61,890 bases of DNA from Candidatus Kerfeldbacteria bacterium (GCA_903825245.1 CAIJZX010000029.1:1-61890), one strand, 5' to 3'; positions 24,000-33,868 are shown, numbered from the stretch's first letter. Notes: generated by a model not told the origin, from the letters alone. Translations and numbers: made by a program.

Positions 24000-26497
24000 T
24001 ATCGTGAGGTTTCCGCTACCGGCGCCGCGGGCACTGTGGCTGGCGAACCAAGTTGCGTCCGCTCTAAGATATCCGCCTCGACAAAGCTTCGCTCTTTGCC
24101 ATACCGAAGACGAGAATATTGTTTGATGGCTTCGGCAATCTCCGGCGTTCCTGGCGACAGTGGATAGGTAGCGATATGAAACGGCGGCGCGGCGGTATTG
24201 TCAATCAATAACCGCAAATACGCCGTATACTTCTTTTGGTTGACCATGTCGTACGCGGTAAATCGCGGCGCGAATTGTTTCTCTAATATTTCCGCATCAT
24301 CAACGCCAATACGAAATGCGACCATCGTTCCCACGTTTCCTAAGATTGCATCACGTACCTTGGTATCATTATTCTGAGCCAATTGGCTCATGTATTGGTG
24401 AGCCATAGTCAAATTGAGTTTGTACTTTCTCGCCTCCGAGAGAATGGTGGCAATCGAATCGGTAATGAAGTTTTGGAATTCGTCAACATACAGATAAAAG
24501 TCTTGACGTTGATCTTCTGGAATATCGGCGCGGGACAAAGCCGCCATTTGCAGTTTGGAAACAATAATCAACCCTAACAGAAAGGCATTCACTTCGCCAA
24601 CCTGTCCCTTTGATAAATTGACCAACAAAATCTTTTTTTCGTCCATAATCTGCCGGAAATTAAAGGCCGACTTCGATTGACCGATAATGTTTCGCATCAT
24701 AGCGTTTTCCACGAATCGCCCAACCTTGGAAATCAGATAGCCAAGCATTTCTGATTTATGAAAATCGCTCGTTTTGGCCATTTCTTTTTCCCAAAACGCT
24801 CGCACCACCGGATCTTTCACTTTGGTCAATTTATACGCTTGAAAAGCCTTGTCGGTAAAGATGCGCGGAATATCGGCGATCGTACCCGGCGACTCCTCAT
24901 CTTCCATCAACGTCAGCATCGCGTTACGCATGTTGTGCTCAAACATCGGACCAATCATCTCCGGCGGAAAGAGTTTCATGAAAATAGCCACCATCTCCTG
25001 CGCCGCCGCATCACGTTCTTGCGGCGTATGTGCTTCCATCATGTTCAAACCCATCGGCCGTTCCAGATCAGCAGGATTGAAAAGAATCACATCGTGCATC
25101 CGTACCGCCGGGATATGCTCCATAATGTCTTTGATTAAATCTCCGTGCGGATCAACGACGCATACGCCTTCACCGCGAGCTATGTCCTGAATCGCCATGT
25201 TAGCCAGCAAGATCGATTTACCCACACCGGTAGTACCAACGACATAGACGTGACGTCGCCGATCACCGGGCTTGATTCGCACAACTAAGTCTTGTCCACG
25301 ATACTCGTTGTGTCCTAAGGTAATTCCTTCTGTCGGCAACGCTACCGGTGCCGCAGCTTGTTGGGCAGCTAACCAGGAAATATTCGGCGTATCCATCGTC
25401 GAAAGTGGGAAATGATAGAGACTATTTATCTCTTCACTATTGAGGATCATCGACGTCCGATGGAAATTCCGCCAAATCGTGTCCCAAATCACTCGTCCGG
25501 AACTTCGCACCCGACGACGTTTAAACGTCGTACCAGACTCCGGTGCTTGAAATTGCGTAAAGGCATTGACGACGTTTTCTAAATGAACCCGGGCATTTCG
25601 TTCATTCGGCGAGCAGGTAACGATACGTATATTCACTTCAAAGGCTGGCTTACCCGCTTTCTCCTCCAACGATTTTATTAACTCCTGTTCTTGCGGTGTA
25701 ATATTTGGCATCTTACTCATCGCCGGCTCTTGGTTGGTTTTGAGTGACGACGTCAGCACCGAAAAAATTCCGCCAGCCGAGGTACTTCGTCGATCTTTAC
25801 CTTCTTGCATCAATTTCGCTTTTGTCATTCCCGCTTTTTCCCAACCACGTCGTTTGGTTCGAATACAGATTTGGATAACCGCGCCTTCACCGGCTTGCAC
25901 TTTCCCGAGCGCCATCGTCATGGCGTTCAATGGATCGCTGTCGAGCTTCTTATACGTCCGAATCGAATACATTGACGGTTTGGTTAATTTCAGTTCCGTA
26001 CCCTGAACAAAACTATTCGGACTGAAAATATTGTAGTCTTCTATTTCTTCGATTTGCGCCTTCGGATACTGGGCCAGAATTTGTGACTCAAGAAGTTGCC
26101 GCAAAGCGCGTGGCGCGACAACATAGAAAAAGATTTGCCCATTTGTGGCCACCATTTCAAATGACATGTGGTCGTGGCGGCCATACCAAAACTCAAACCA
26201 CAATTCGCGCACCTTACCGTTACCCGGACGATAATGTACTCCGCCCAAGGTAATGAAAAGCGTTTCGTACGTGGCTAATGTTTCCCGCCAATCACGTTGC
26301 GATTGTCCCGGTTCGGCAACTTCTTTCGGCAGACTGACCCGCAGATGCACATAGGCATGTAACTGATCGACTCGACTATGCCGCTGTAACCACCAGCGCA
26401 AGAGATATACCGTCAAAAATAAAAACACTACAATCCCAGTAATGATACCGGGCACCATCCAGTTTATCGCGGTGAAAGGATTACTCAATGAATACAT
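23999..26497 (-). CDS. HerA/TraG-like (type IV coupling protein-like) membrane ATPase, fused form
   Basis: About 832 residues from ATG 26497; a TTG 39 nt earlier overlaps the previous gene and is less likely. One membrane helix (about 15-38) is followed by a domain of roughly 350 residues, then an ATPase with Walker A GTTGVGKS (about 420) and Walker B YLYVDEFQNF (about 670), plus NVGTMVAFRIG and the DPHGDLIKDI motif of TraG/VirD4-like proteins. Family members pump DNA or protein across membranes. In the 46585-49878 locus the same two parts are separate genes, so this is the fused paralogue. It might act in DNA uptake, conjugation-like transfer or secretion. Confidence 0.85.
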   Translation of the reverse strand: MYSLSNPFTAINWMVPGIITGIVVFLFLTVYLLRWWLQRHSRVDQLHAYVHLRVSLPKEVAEPGQSQRDWRETLATYETLFITLGGVHYRPGNGKVRELWFEFWYGRHDHMSFEMVATNGQIFFYVVAPRALRQLLESQILAQYPKAQIEEIEDYNIFSPNSFVQGTELKLTKPSMYSIRTYKKLDSDPLNAMTMALGKVQAGEGAVIQICIRTKRRGWEKAGMTKAKLMQEGKDRRSTSAGGIFSVLTSSLKTNQEPAMSKMPNITPQEQELIKSLEEKAGKPAFEVNIRIVTCSPNERNARVHLENVVNAFTQFQAPESGTTFKRRRVRSSGRVIWDTIWRNFHRTSMILNSEEINSLYHFPLSTMDTPNISWLAAQQAAAPVALPTEGITLGHNEYRGQDLVVRIKPGDRRRHVYVVGTTGVGKSILLANMAIQDIARGEGVCVVDPHGDLIKDIMEHIPAVRMHDVILFNPADLERPMGLNMMEAHTPQERDAAAQEMVAIFMKLFPPEMIGPMFEHNMRNAMLTLMEDEESPGTIADIPRIFTDKAFQAYKLTKVKDPVVRAFWEKEMAKTSDFHKSEMLGYLISKVGRFVENAMMRNIIGQSKSAFNFRQIMDEKKILLVNLSKGQVGEVNAFLLGLIIVSKLQMAALSRADIPEDQRQDFYLYVDEFQNFITDSIATILSEARKYKLNLTMAHQYMSQLAQNNDTKVRDAILGNVGTMVAFRIGVDDAEILEKQFAPRFTAYDMVNQKKYTAYLRLLIDNTAAPPFHIATYPLSPGTPEIAEAIKQYSRLRYGKERSFVEADILERTQLGSPATVPAAPVAETSR

Positions 26498-26507
26498 GTT
26501 TGGTGTG

Positions 26508-26987
26508 TTATGCGTCGTGACGCGGCGTGTGACCAAGCGCTACAATCGCATCGGTTTTAATTTTTGCCTGTTGTTCAAGAAAATACGGATTGACCTTGGG
26601 AATAATACGTAGCCAACGGAGTAACAGTGAAACAATTTTTTTTACGCGGATTTTTGATTGTTGCAACAACTTACTAATCGCCGTGGCTGTTTCCTCTCCG
26701 GTTTGCTTAAATTTTTGTTGAGTTGCTGGGTCCATTGCCGTGAAAGCATCCTCTAGACCTTCCGCCATCGCGGCTTCGATATTTTTTACCAACAGGTCGT
26801 TTGGCTGATGTATTGCCACTGGCGCCGGCGCCACATTCGGCATGGGCACCAGATCAACTGGCTGAACTTCCGGTTGACGTTCGGCGCTTGAGTAATTGAA
26901 TTCTGGGGTCGATTCGAGATGCGACGATCCAACTTCTTGCACCGGTCGCGGTATTTCTGGAATATGTACTCTTTGTGGTTCGGGCAT
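26508..26987 (-). CDS. Pro-rich hypothetical protein preceding the fused ATPase
   Basis: 159 residues. A Pro/Val-rich N-terminal half (QPVDLVPMPNVAPAP) leads to a helical C-terminal half (DAFTAMDPATQQKFKQTGEE; IVSLLLRWLRIIPKVN) with an amphipathic or weak membrane helix. TATAGT lies exactly 6 nt before ATG, so the mRNA may be leaderless. It sits 10 nt upstream of the ATPase ATG and is probably an accessory factor of that system. No domain was recognised. Confidence 0.65.
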   Translation of the reverse strand: MPEPQRVHIPEIPRPVQEVGSSHLESTPEFNYSSAERQPEVQPVDLVPMPNVAPAPVAIHQPNDLLVKNIEAAMAEGLEDAFTAMDPATQQKFKQTGEETATAISKLLQQSKIRVKKIVSLLLRWLRIIPKVNPYFLEQQAKIKTDAIVALGHTPRHDA

Positions 26988-27334
26988 GTGTTTACTATAC
27001 CACTTTTTTTATCGATTGACGACCCGCGCTTTCTACGAGACTTCCAGATCACAAATACTTAAGTGGTCTGGAAAATACTTTACACTTCACTATTAGTGCT
27101 CACCCAAATGACAGCAATCATGATAATCTTTTTCCCTCATCAAGAAATGTGACACAAATAATCGTGCTTGATTACTGGATTCAAAGCACCCTACGACAGA
27201 TGTACATAAGTTGAATCGACTTCCATAGAGCTTGACCCAGCACTACAATAGCTAGTCAAAAATTGAATAAAAAGCTAGTCGGTTAACAATAATTCGACTA
27301 CACCTCATATTCATTGCTCCATTGTGGTACGGGC

Positions 27335-27363
27335 TTGACAAAATGACGAAAGTATGATAAGAC
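27335..27363 (+). promoter_or_regulatory. Promoter of lipoprotein pair
   Basis: TTGACA, 17 nt, TAAGAC. The leader contains a GTTCC/GGAAC hairpin before an AGGAGG site. Nothing else was found in the 26988-27443 gap. Confidence 0.75.
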
Positions 27364-27443
27364 TGTACGTTCATCTTTGAAAACCCAGTAGTCCTGCACC
27401 ATATACCGTTCCCTAGCGGAACATCTACCACAGGAGGACTCAA

Positions 27444-27974
27444 ATGAAGAATTACGTTTCTGGTTTCACCCGCGTGCTGATGGTTACCATCATGGCGATC
27501 ATCATGACCAGTGTCATGACGAGTTGCATCACCGACCCGAAGGAAGAAAAGTACGCTTTCGAGGCGCAGAACTACACGAGCGATCCGACGTCGTGGACGA
27601 TGACCACACGCGACGGTAAGGAGTCTTTTGCCTTCGACGTGTCTGCGCTCCGCGACAACAAGTCCGGCAAGTCTGAGCTGTACGTTCACAACTGTGACTA
27701 CGAGGTGAAGATTTATCTGAACACGCGTGATCACACGCTGGTCTGCGACCAGTGGATTCACATCGACGGTACGCGCGACAATGCCAGCCTCGACGGTATC
27801 ACGGCGGATGCGATCGGTGCATGGTACGGCAACGGCCTGGCGGTGCAGTCCTCTGCTCAGCCGGCTGACAGCATTGCCACCAGCGACGCGCCCCACGACC
27901 TGTATTTGCTGAGCATCAAGCCCGTCACGCATAACCGCATCAAGCCCATCTCGGCATCCACCAAAGTGATGTAA
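27444..27974 (+). CDS. Lipoprotein of unknown function 1
   Basis: 176 residues. The type II signal peptide carries the lipobox VMTSC, near residue 28. The mature part is hydrophilic and beta-rich, with two Cys (HNCDYEVKIYLN; LVCDQWIHIDG) that may pair. AGGAGG is placed 6 nt before ATG. Third codon positions are strongly G/C (GAC, AAG, CTG), unlike the core genes around. It forms an autonomous two-gene unit with the next lipoprotein, bracketed by its own promoter and terminator. No homologue was recognised. Confidence 0.7.
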   Translation: MKNYVSGFTRVLMVTIMAIIMTSVMTSCITDPKEEKYAFEAQNYTSDPTSWTMTTRDGKESFAFDVSALRDNKSGKSELYVHNCDYEVKIYLNTRDHTLVCDQWIHIDGTRDNASLDGITADAIGAWYGNGLAVQSSAQPADSIATSDAPHDLYLLSIKPVTHNRIKPISASTKVM

Positions 27975-27987
27975 GGAGGAAGCGATA

Positions 27988-28515
27988 ATGCGCAAAATCC
28001 GTATGTTGTTCTCACTGTTCGCAGTCGCACTCCTGATCAACGGATGCGCTGCCGGCGGCTGGATGCACCAGCTCGCTAATATGCCGATACCGCCGGTCGA
28101 GTGTTACCCCACCGACAATGGTGCTCGGTTCGAAACGCATTACGACGCCAGCCAGATCCTGCCAACATTCTGGCCCAACATCTGTGCTGAGACGTATTTG
28201 CGCCAACAGACACAGGATCGATCCTGGCCAATGATTCATGGTCAGCACATCTACTCCCTCGGATATGATGATCCATATGTCGACGGACGATGGATACATC
28301 TCAAGCTCATCACGGCAGGCGTGGTACACAGTGCCTCGTTTGAATGCGATGGGATCAAGTATCCTGTTGGCACCGACAATGGTTGGATCGCCAATATCCC
28401 GAACACCGGAGATGGCGGAACACATTTGCTCACGGTGACCCTGATTTACAACAACATCGGGCAACCGCAGCGGAAGTTTCCCATGCCTCCGTTCTTCATC
28501 GAATTCGAACGTTAG
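27988..28515 (+). CDS. Lipoprotein of unknown function 2
   Basis: 175 residues. The signal peptide ends in the lipobox INGC (Cys20). The mature domain has several Cys (PVECYPTD; NICAETY; SFECDGIKYP) and beta-rich stretches such as WIHLKLITAGVV, suggesting a disulphide-stabilised extracellular fold. AAGGAGG precedes ATG. It starts 13 nt after lipoprotein 1, so it is co-expressed with it. Function unknown. Confidence 0.7.
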   Translation: MRKIRMLFSLFAVALLINGCAAGGWMHQLANMPIPPVECYPTDNGARFETHYDASQILPTFWPNICAETYLRQQTQDRSWPMIHGQHIYSLGYDDPYVDGRWIHLKLITAGVVHSASFECDGIKYPVGTDNGWIANIPNTGDGGTHLLTVTLIYNNIGQPQRKFPMPPFFIEFER

Positions 28516-28531
28516 AACAGGCAAGTTTCCC

Positions 28532-28566
28532 GGGACGAACGTTTACACCGTTCGTCCCTTTTTCTT
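28532..28566 (+). terminator. Intrinsic terminator of lipoprotein pair
   Basis: The perfect 10-bp stem GGGACGAACG/CGTTCGTCCC (28532-28541 with 28549-28558) is followed by TTTTTCTT. Confidence 0.9.
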
Positions 28567-28578
28567 ACCCAAAAACAT

Positions 28579-28607
28579 TTGACTTTTTGTCTAAAGTGTG
28601 CTAGAAT
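28579..28607 (+). promoter_or_regulatory. Promoter of CorA-like/AAA+ operon
   Basis: TTGACT, 17 nt, TAGAAT, with transcription from about 28614. Confidence 0.8.
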
Positions 28608-28638
28608 AGGGGAAAGTAAAAGAAAAACATAAGTTCAT

Positions 28639-29304
28639 ATGGCAATTCACGAACTGCAAACTGCAGCGGCTCACGTCCTTCATGTCGAGCATATTACCGA
28701 TGCTGATAGTGCTCAGCTTCGTTCACGTTTTGGCTTCCATCCGCTCGACCTCGAGGGGCTGTTTACGGTACCTATCGAATCTACGTTCAGTTCCTATGGA
28801 ACGTATGGGATCTTGACCATGCTCTGGCCGGAAGTGAGCACCAACACCACGAGTGATATTCGATTTTTTCTTGGACGTCATCAACTCGTTATCGTTGGTG
28901 ATACGATTGATCATCGCCTCCAAGATTTTATCGAAACACTGGCGTCCAATCCGGGTGATCAATCTGAGCCAGCCATGCTTTTGCAAACCATGGTGATGTG
29001 GCTGATGAAGGATCTGAGCGACGCCGTTGGTACTCGAGCAATTGCTCGACATCTCGCATCAGTGGCGTTGGCCGTTCGTCAGCTCGGTCGTTGGCTACAA
29101 GACCAGAACCGAAAGCAGGCAGTGCCGCTTCTCATTCTGACCGCGCATCGGCTTGATCTTGATGTTGATCGAATGAATGATGTTGTACCCTCCCCTACCA
29201 CTTCGGTGATGTCGCAAAAACTGCCGCGCTTTATGCGGTCGTATGCCGTGGTCTCCGCAGTGATGGTCGTGGTGGTGTTGCTAACACTTTCGCTTCACTC
29301 ATAA
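28639..29304 (+). CDS. CorA-like protein lacking the pore motif
   Basis: 221 residues. The N-terminal part resembles the cytoplasmic domain of CorA metal channels (FHPLDLEGL, FFLGRHQLVIVGD). The long stalk helix is shortened and only one terminal membrane helix is present (about 199-218). The GMN selectivity motif is missing, so it cannot be an ordinary Mg2+ channel. It is co-transcribed with the membrane-anchored AAA+ gene 6 nt downstream. It might be a regulatory or adaptor subunit; the function is not known. Confidence 0.55.
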   Translation: MAIHELQTAAAHVLHVEHITDADSAQLRSRFGFHPLDLEGLFTVPIESTFSSYGTYGILTMLWPEVSTNTTSDIRFFLGRHQLVIVGDTIDHRLQDFIETLASNPGDQSEPAMLLQTMVMWLMKDLSDAVGTRAIARHLASVALAVRQLGRWLQDQNRKQAVPLLILTAHRLDLDVDRMNDVVPSPTTSVMSQKLPRFMRSYAVVSAVMVVVVLLTLSLHS

Positions 29305-29310
29305 CTATTT

Positions 29311-30351
29311 ATGAATACCTCTCTCGCCGATATTTTTTCCGGCCTCGCTAGTCCAACAGGATGGTTTACCTTACTCGCCTTTGCTGGGGTGTTTTTAATC
29401 TTCGGGATTCTCCTCTTTCGTGAAACAAATAAGGAACGTTTTCGTGGTTCAATTCTTGAACTCTACTCCCAAGATCTTACGGCCTTAGCGCGAAGCAATA
29501 AACTCGATCCGGTCATCGGCCGGAACAACGAAATTGAACGCGTCATCCAAATTCTTTCTCGCCGAACAAAAAATAATGCTGTGCTCGTCGGCGATAGCGG
29601 CGTCGGCAAAACAGCGATCGTTGAGGGTTTGGCAAACTTGATCGCTAACGGTGAAGTCCCCGACCCGATCAAGAATAAACGAATTCTGGCTCTCGATTTA
29701 TCCGGGCTCGTGGCCGGCACGAAGTACCGCGGTGAATTCGAAAAGCGGCTAAAAGGAATTCTCGATGAAGTCATAGCTTCGCAACGGCAAATTATTCTCT
29801 TCATCGATGAACTCCAAACCTTAGCCGAAGCCGGTGAAGCCTCCGGCGCGATCGATGCCGCCGATATTTTAAAACCGGCACTGGCCCGCGGCGAACTGCA
29901 AGCGATCGGTGCCACTACTGAAAAGGAATATGAGCAGTACATTGTTCAGGACATCACCCTCGAGCGACGCTTCCAGCCGGTACTCGTCAACGAACCAACA
30001 CCCGAACAAACATTACAAATTATTACTGGCTTGCGCCCACGATACGAACAACACCACCACGTAAAAATTTCCGACGAAGCATTGCAAGCCGCCGTTGCTC
30101 TTTCCGGAACTACCTTGAAAGATCGCCACTATCCGGACAAAGCTATTGATGCTATGGATGAAGCTGGGGCGAAAGTTCGTTTACACGCTATCAAGCTCCA
30201 TGATACTTCTGAGCCAACGGTCACTGCTTCGGATGTGAAGACGGTTATTGACGAGTGGGCGCGAGATATCGTGTGCTTTAATTCTCATAAAGAACAAAAA
30301 GGTCGACCTCCCCTACCGCCCGGTGTTCAGCCGACGGCCGACGGAGCTTAA
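29311..30351 (+). CDS. Membrane-anchored single-ring Clp-type AAA+ ATPase
   Basis: 346 residues. A membrane helix (about 18-36) is followed by a complete ClpA/ClpB/ClpC D1-type module: Walker A GDSGVGKT (94-101), pore loop TKYRGEFE (137-144), Walker B IILFIDE (161-167), sensor IGATT (199-203) and ERRF arginines (218-221). There is no N-domain, middle coiled coil, second ring or ClpP-binding loop. D1-type rings unfold or remodel proteins; here the activity would be fixed to the membrane. It pairs with the CorA-like gene upstream. Confidence 0.8.
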   Translation: MNTSLADIFSGLASPTGWFTLLAFAGVFLIFGILLFRETNKERFRGSILELYSQDLTALARSNKLDPVIGRNNEIERVIQILSRRTKNNAVLVGDSGVGKTAIVEGLANLIANGEVPDPIKNKRILALDLSGLVAGTKYRGEFEKRLKGILDEVIASQRQIILFIDELQTLAEAGEASGAIDAADILKPALARGELQAIGATTEKEYEQYIVQDITLERRFQPVLVNEPTPEQTLQIITGLRPRYEQHHHVKISDEALQAAVALSGTTLKDRHYPDKAIDAMDEAGAKVRLHAIKLHDTSEPTVTASDVKTVIDEWARDIVCFNSHKEQKGRPPLPPGVQPTADGA

Positions 30352-30420
30352 TCACCCTGAACGAAAATTCGTCCGTCCTTCTCCGGAGAACGGATGACAG
30401 ATAAATAAAAAAACAAAACC

Positions 30421-30618
30421 ATGGAAAATACAACCTCAATGCCAGCGGCAGAAATACCAATGGCGACACCGGCCATTTTGCCAGAGGTAAAGCCGATGAA
30501 AAAGAAAGACCATTGGCTGGTTGAAGTCGTTGGTGGTTTAACCATCGCTTCAACAATGGTCTCAGCACTCGCTCTTTTCTACTTAGCGCTCCTGACGATT
30601 ACTACTTCTCCTATCTAA
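30421..30618 (+). CDS. Small single-pass membrane protein
   Basis: 65 residues. A Pro-rich N-terminal half (MPAAEIPMATPAILPEVKP) leads to KKKDHW and one membrane helix (about 38-58). No Shine-Dalgarno is visible and no homologue was recognised. It follows the AAA+ gene by 70 nt and precedes a terminator, so it may be the last cistron of that operon. Confidence 0.45.
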   Translation: MENTTSMPAAEIPMATPAILPEVKPMKKKDHWLVEVVGGLTIASTMVSALALFYLALLTITTSPI

Positions 30619-30642
30619 GTAGGTTTCTTTGCTCTTTAACCT

Positions 30643-30686
30643 CCCCCGCGTCAAATCGCCCGGCGACACGCGGGGGTTTCTTTTCC
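30643..30686 (+). terminator. Intrinsic terminator before cysS
   Basis: The stem CCCCCGCGT/ACGCGGGGG (30643-30651 with 30668-30676) is followed by TTTCTTTTCC. Confidence 0.8.
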
Positions 30687-30711
30687 TCGCAAAATCCGAT
30701 AGAATACCGAC

Positions 30712-32085
30712 ATGACATTGAAGCTCTACAACACCCTCGGACGGAAACTCGAGACATTTACCCCCCGACATAGTGATGAGGTTGGGCTGTACACCTGCGG
30801 GCCGACAGTCTACAACACGGCACACATTGGTAATCTGCGTACCTATATTTTTGAAGATATCTTGCGCCGCACGCTCCAGCTAGACGGTTACCGCGTCAAG
30901 CACGTCATGAATATCACCGATGTCGGTCATTTAACCGGCGACGGCGATATGGGTGAGGATAAAATCGCTAAGGCTTCACGGGAAACAAAACGCGACGCGT
31001 ACGCTATTGCTCGCGAATTCGAAGTTGCTTTTTTTTCCGATATTCAAAAGCTCAATATTCTCCCGCCGACCATTACACTTCGAGCAACCGAGACGATTGC
31101 CCTACAAATCGAATTGATCGAAAAACTCGAATCAAACGGTTTTACCTACCGCACCTCTGACGGGATATATTTTGACACCGCTAAGCTTCCGACCTACGGC
31201 CAATTGAGCGGGCAAAGCTCGGCAGACAAGAAGGCCGGAGCCCGCGTTGAAGTAAACGACGAAAAACACACTCCCACCGATTTCGCGCTGTGGAAGTTTT
31301 CGAAACCAGAAGATCAGCGGCAAATGGAATGGCCAAGTCCGTGGGGTGTTGGCTTCCCCGGTTGGCACATCGAATGTTCCGCCATGTCGCTCAGTGAATT
31401 CCCGAATGGTCTCGACATCCACTGCGGCGGGATTGACCACATCGCCGTCCACCATGAAAACGAGCTAGCGCAGAACGAAGCCGCCGGTCGGAAAGATTTC
31501 GTGAAGTTTTGGATGCACGGTGAATTCCTGGTAACCGATAAACGGATGGGCAAATCTGAGGGTAATGCAGTGACACTCAGCGATCTCGGTGTTGATCCTC
31601 TTTTCTACCGTTACTTGTGTTTACTCACGCACTATCGCAAGCAGCTATCCTATTCTCAAGACTCTTTGCAAGCGGCCGGCAACGCATTGATGAATTTATG
31701 GATGAAGCTTGACGGAGAAAAACTTGATCGTAGTATTAAACCCATCAGCAAATACATTGAGTCGTTTACTTCGGCGCTCAATAACGATCTGAATACTCCA
31801 GAGGCTTTGGGTATCATGCATGAAATGATGTCAGATAAAGAATATGAACGATCCGAGAAAGTTTCGACCTTAGCAGTATTCGACACCGTCTTGGCGCTCG
31901 ACTTGACGCCGGAAGCGGCCGCGCCGCACATCGCCACGACCGGCCACGAAGCATTGTTGCTCGAGTACATCACCGCGCGTAAAGAACACCGCTTCGACGA
32001 TTCCGACAAGATTCGTCAGCAATTTTCTGACCTCGGAATTCTCGTTGAGGATACGCCGTCGGGATCGCGGTTGCGCAAAGCGTAA
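30712..32085 (+). CDS. cysS: Cysteinyl-tRNA synthetase
   Basis: 457 residues, typical length. Class I signature AHIGN (37-41), zinc ligands Cys29 (YTCGPTVY), Cys222 (HIECSAM) and the HHENE region near 247-251, and the KMSKS counterpart RMGKS (278-282, M-S replaced by M-G). It charges tRNA-Cys. TAGAAT lies at 30700-30705 exactly 6 nt before ATG, so the mRNA is probably leaderless, with a poor -35. The next gene, dus, follows 23 nt later. Confidence 0.95.
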   Translation: MTLKLYNTLGRKLETFTPRHSDEVGLYTCGPTVYNTAHIGNLRTYIFEDILRRTLQLDGYRVKHVMNITDVGHLTGDGDMGEDKIAKASRETKRDAYAIAREFEVAFFSDIQKLNILPPTITLRATETIALQIELIEKLESNGFTYRTSDGIYFDTAKLPTYGQLSGQSSADKKAGARVEVNDEKHTPTDFALWKFSKPEDQRQMEWPSPWGVGFPGWHIECSAMSLSEFPNGLDIHCGGIDHIAVHHENELAQNEAAGRKDFVKFWMHGEFLVTDKRMGKSEGNAVTLSDLGVDPLFYRYLCLLTHYRKQLSYSQDSLQAAGNALMNLWMKLDGEKLDRSIKPISKYIESFTSALNNDLNTPEALGIMHEMMSDKEYERSEKVSTLAVFDTVLALDLTPEAAAPHIATTGHEALLLEYITARKEHRFDDSDKIRQQFSDLGILVEDTPSGSRLRKA

Positions 32086-32108
32086 ACGTCAGGTAGTGTA
32101 CTAGAACT

Positions 32109-33098
32109 ATGGCTACCAACTTTTGGTTACAATTGAAGAAGCCGATTCTGGCATTGGCTCCAATGGAAGGTGTAACCGACTTTGCTTTCCGCACACTGTG
32201 CCGTGAGCAAGGCGCTGACGTCGTCTATACCGAGTTCGTCGCCGCCGAAGCGATTATTCACGGCGGAAAATCAGTGCTCCAAAAATTACGCCGCGGCGAG
32301 TCCGAGCGTCCAGTGATTTGCCAAATCTTCGGCACCTCGCCGGAGGCGTTTGCCGAAGCCGCGGTCAAAGTGGAAGCGATGGGATTCGATGGTCTTGATT
32401 TAAACTTCGGTTGTCCGGCACGTAAAGTCGTTCGGCGCGGCGCCGGCGTCGCCTTATTGCGCGAACCGTCGTATGCACGGCAACTCATTGAGGTCAGCTT
32501 AGAAAAAATTACCATTCCGCTTTCCATTAAAGTTCGATCCAGTATTCGCAAAGAAACGAAGGACGTCGCCAACACCGAAGAACGTTCAACGGCGCTCGAC
32601 CTGGTCGAAGCAATTCGCGATTTGCCGGTTTCTGCCATCATGATCCACGGCCGCGGATTTGAACAAGGACATAAGGGCGATATTGACACCACGATGATCA
32701 AAGCCGTTAAAGAACGATTCCCCGGCATTGTCTTAGCCAACGGCGGCATTACGTCGCCGGAGCGCGTCAAATCTATGCTCGATGAAACTGGAGCTGATGG
32801 CGTCGGCATCGCGCGCGGATCGTGGGGTCAACCGTGGATATTTACGCAGGCGCGACAGCTCCTTGACACCGGATTGTTCCAGCCGGTCGATCAGCAACAC
32901 GTTGCCCACACCATCCGCCGTCATGCTGAGCTCTTGTTTGAACACAAAGACGCACACGGCCTGTTGGAGTTCCGCAAGCACTTTGGTCGCTACATCACTG
33001 GTTTTCGTGGTGCAGCCGAATTACGATCTCGAGCGGTGCGTGTCGAAACACTTGGGGATATAGAATCAATCATTACTGCACTCACCAACCGCGAATAA
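32109..33098 (+). CDS. dus: tRNA-dihydrouridine synthase
   Basis: 329 residues. TIM-barrel flavoenzyme with LALAPMEGVTDFAFR at the start, catalytic Cys102 in NFGCPARKV, and the FMN-binding segments IMIHGR, LANGGI and GVGIARG. It reduces uridines in the tRNA D-loop using NADPH. It is co-directional with cysS and ended by a strong terminator. Confidence 0.92.
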   Translation: MATNFWLQLKKPILALAPMEGVTDFAFRTLCREQGADVVYTEFVAAEAIIHGGKSVLQKLRRGESERPVICQIFGTSPEAFAEAAVKVEAMGFDGLDLNFGCPARKVVRRGAGVALLREPSYARQLIEVSLEKITIPLSIKVRSSIRKETKDVANTEERSTALDLVEAIRDLPVSAIMIHGRGFEQGHKGDIDTTMIKAVKERFPGIVLANGGITSPERVKSMLDETGADGVGIARGSWGQPWIFTQARQLLDTGLFQPVDQQHVAHTIRRHAELLFEHKDAHGLLEFRKHFGRYITGFRGAAELRSRAVRVETLGDIESIITALTNRE

Positions 33099-33108
33099 CA
33101 AGAATCCA

Positions 33109-33140
33109 AAACAGCGCGAGGCTTCTGCCTCGCGCTGTTT
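33109..33140. terminator. Bidirectional intrinsic terminator
   Basis: A 14-bp perfect inverted repeat AAACAGCGCGAGGC/GCCTCGCGCTGTTT with loop TTCT is flanked by T and A tracts. It serves dus (+) and the converging gene at 33155 (-). Confidence 0.9.
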
Positions 33141-33154
33141 ATTTCTACCGAATG

Positions 33155-33868
33155 TTATTTAAGGATAACCATCCGTTTCGCCAGCATGTAATTGCCGACG
33201 GAATTCCACGAACCTCGAACCTTCACCGTTTGGCCATTTACCAAATCACTAATTGCCTTGACCGTACCATCTTTCGCGACATACGTCGTGGCGCTATCCA
33301 TTTTTACCGTCGTGGTGTACTGAATCCCCTTCATGGTTACCGTTAAGGTAAATGCCATACCGGACGTGTTCAGGTTGCTGACCGTGCCGGTTACTTCGGC
33401 GGACCAAATCCCTTTATCCCAAATCAATGTAGCTGCGCCATTCGTTAATGCCGTGTTCCAGACTTGGACCGAATCGCCGACCATTACTTCATTAATGGTT
33501 GCTGTACCCTTGAACTTGCGGATTACTTTCGTCGACGAATTGACCGTGAAAGTGTAGGACTTCGTCGTCACCGTCGTGCCGGTATTCGTATTGGCATTCG
33601 CAGTACTGTCGCTTAATTTCGTTTTCACCGAGACAGTAATTGATGTCGCGCTCACCGCAGTGACCGTACCGGTCACTACATGGCGCTTCGTATTCTTTAC
33701 TTCGCTATTGTACTTACCGATAGCATTAGCATCACCCTTGCTGTCGATGGCAATTGGGTTTGATAATTTCGGAAGTTTCACCTTCGTTTTAGCGAAGACC
33801 ATGCTTGGAACCACGACGCTTGCTGTGAGGGCAAGGGCGCCGAGACTGAGGAGGAATCGTTTATTCAT
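33155..33868 (-). CDS. Secreted protein with two DUF5666-like beta domains
   Basis: 237 residues. A signal peptide with cleavage near VFA-KT (about 26) is followed by two similar beta-barrel-like repeats of the type VTGTVTAVSATSITVSVK and VTGTVSNLNTSGMAFTLTV, each closing with GDSVQVW or GQTVKVRG. This repeat style is that of DUF5666-type OB-like domains. The shorter protein at 33965 has one such domain. Both lie downstream of the ECF sigma operon and may be part of an envelope regulon. The function is unknown. Confidence 0.65.
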   Translation of the reverse strand: MNKRFLLSLGALALTASVVVPSMVFAKTKVKLPKLSNPIAIDSKGDANAIGKYNSEVKNTKRHVVTGTVTAVSATSITVSVKTKLSDSTANANTNTGTTVTTKSYTFTVNSSTKVIRKFKGTATINEVMVGDSVQVWNTALTNGAATLIWDKGIWSAEVTGTVSNLNTSGMAFTLTVTMKGIQYTTTVKMDSATTYVAKDGTVKAISDLVNGQTVKVRGSWNSVGNYMLAKRMVILK

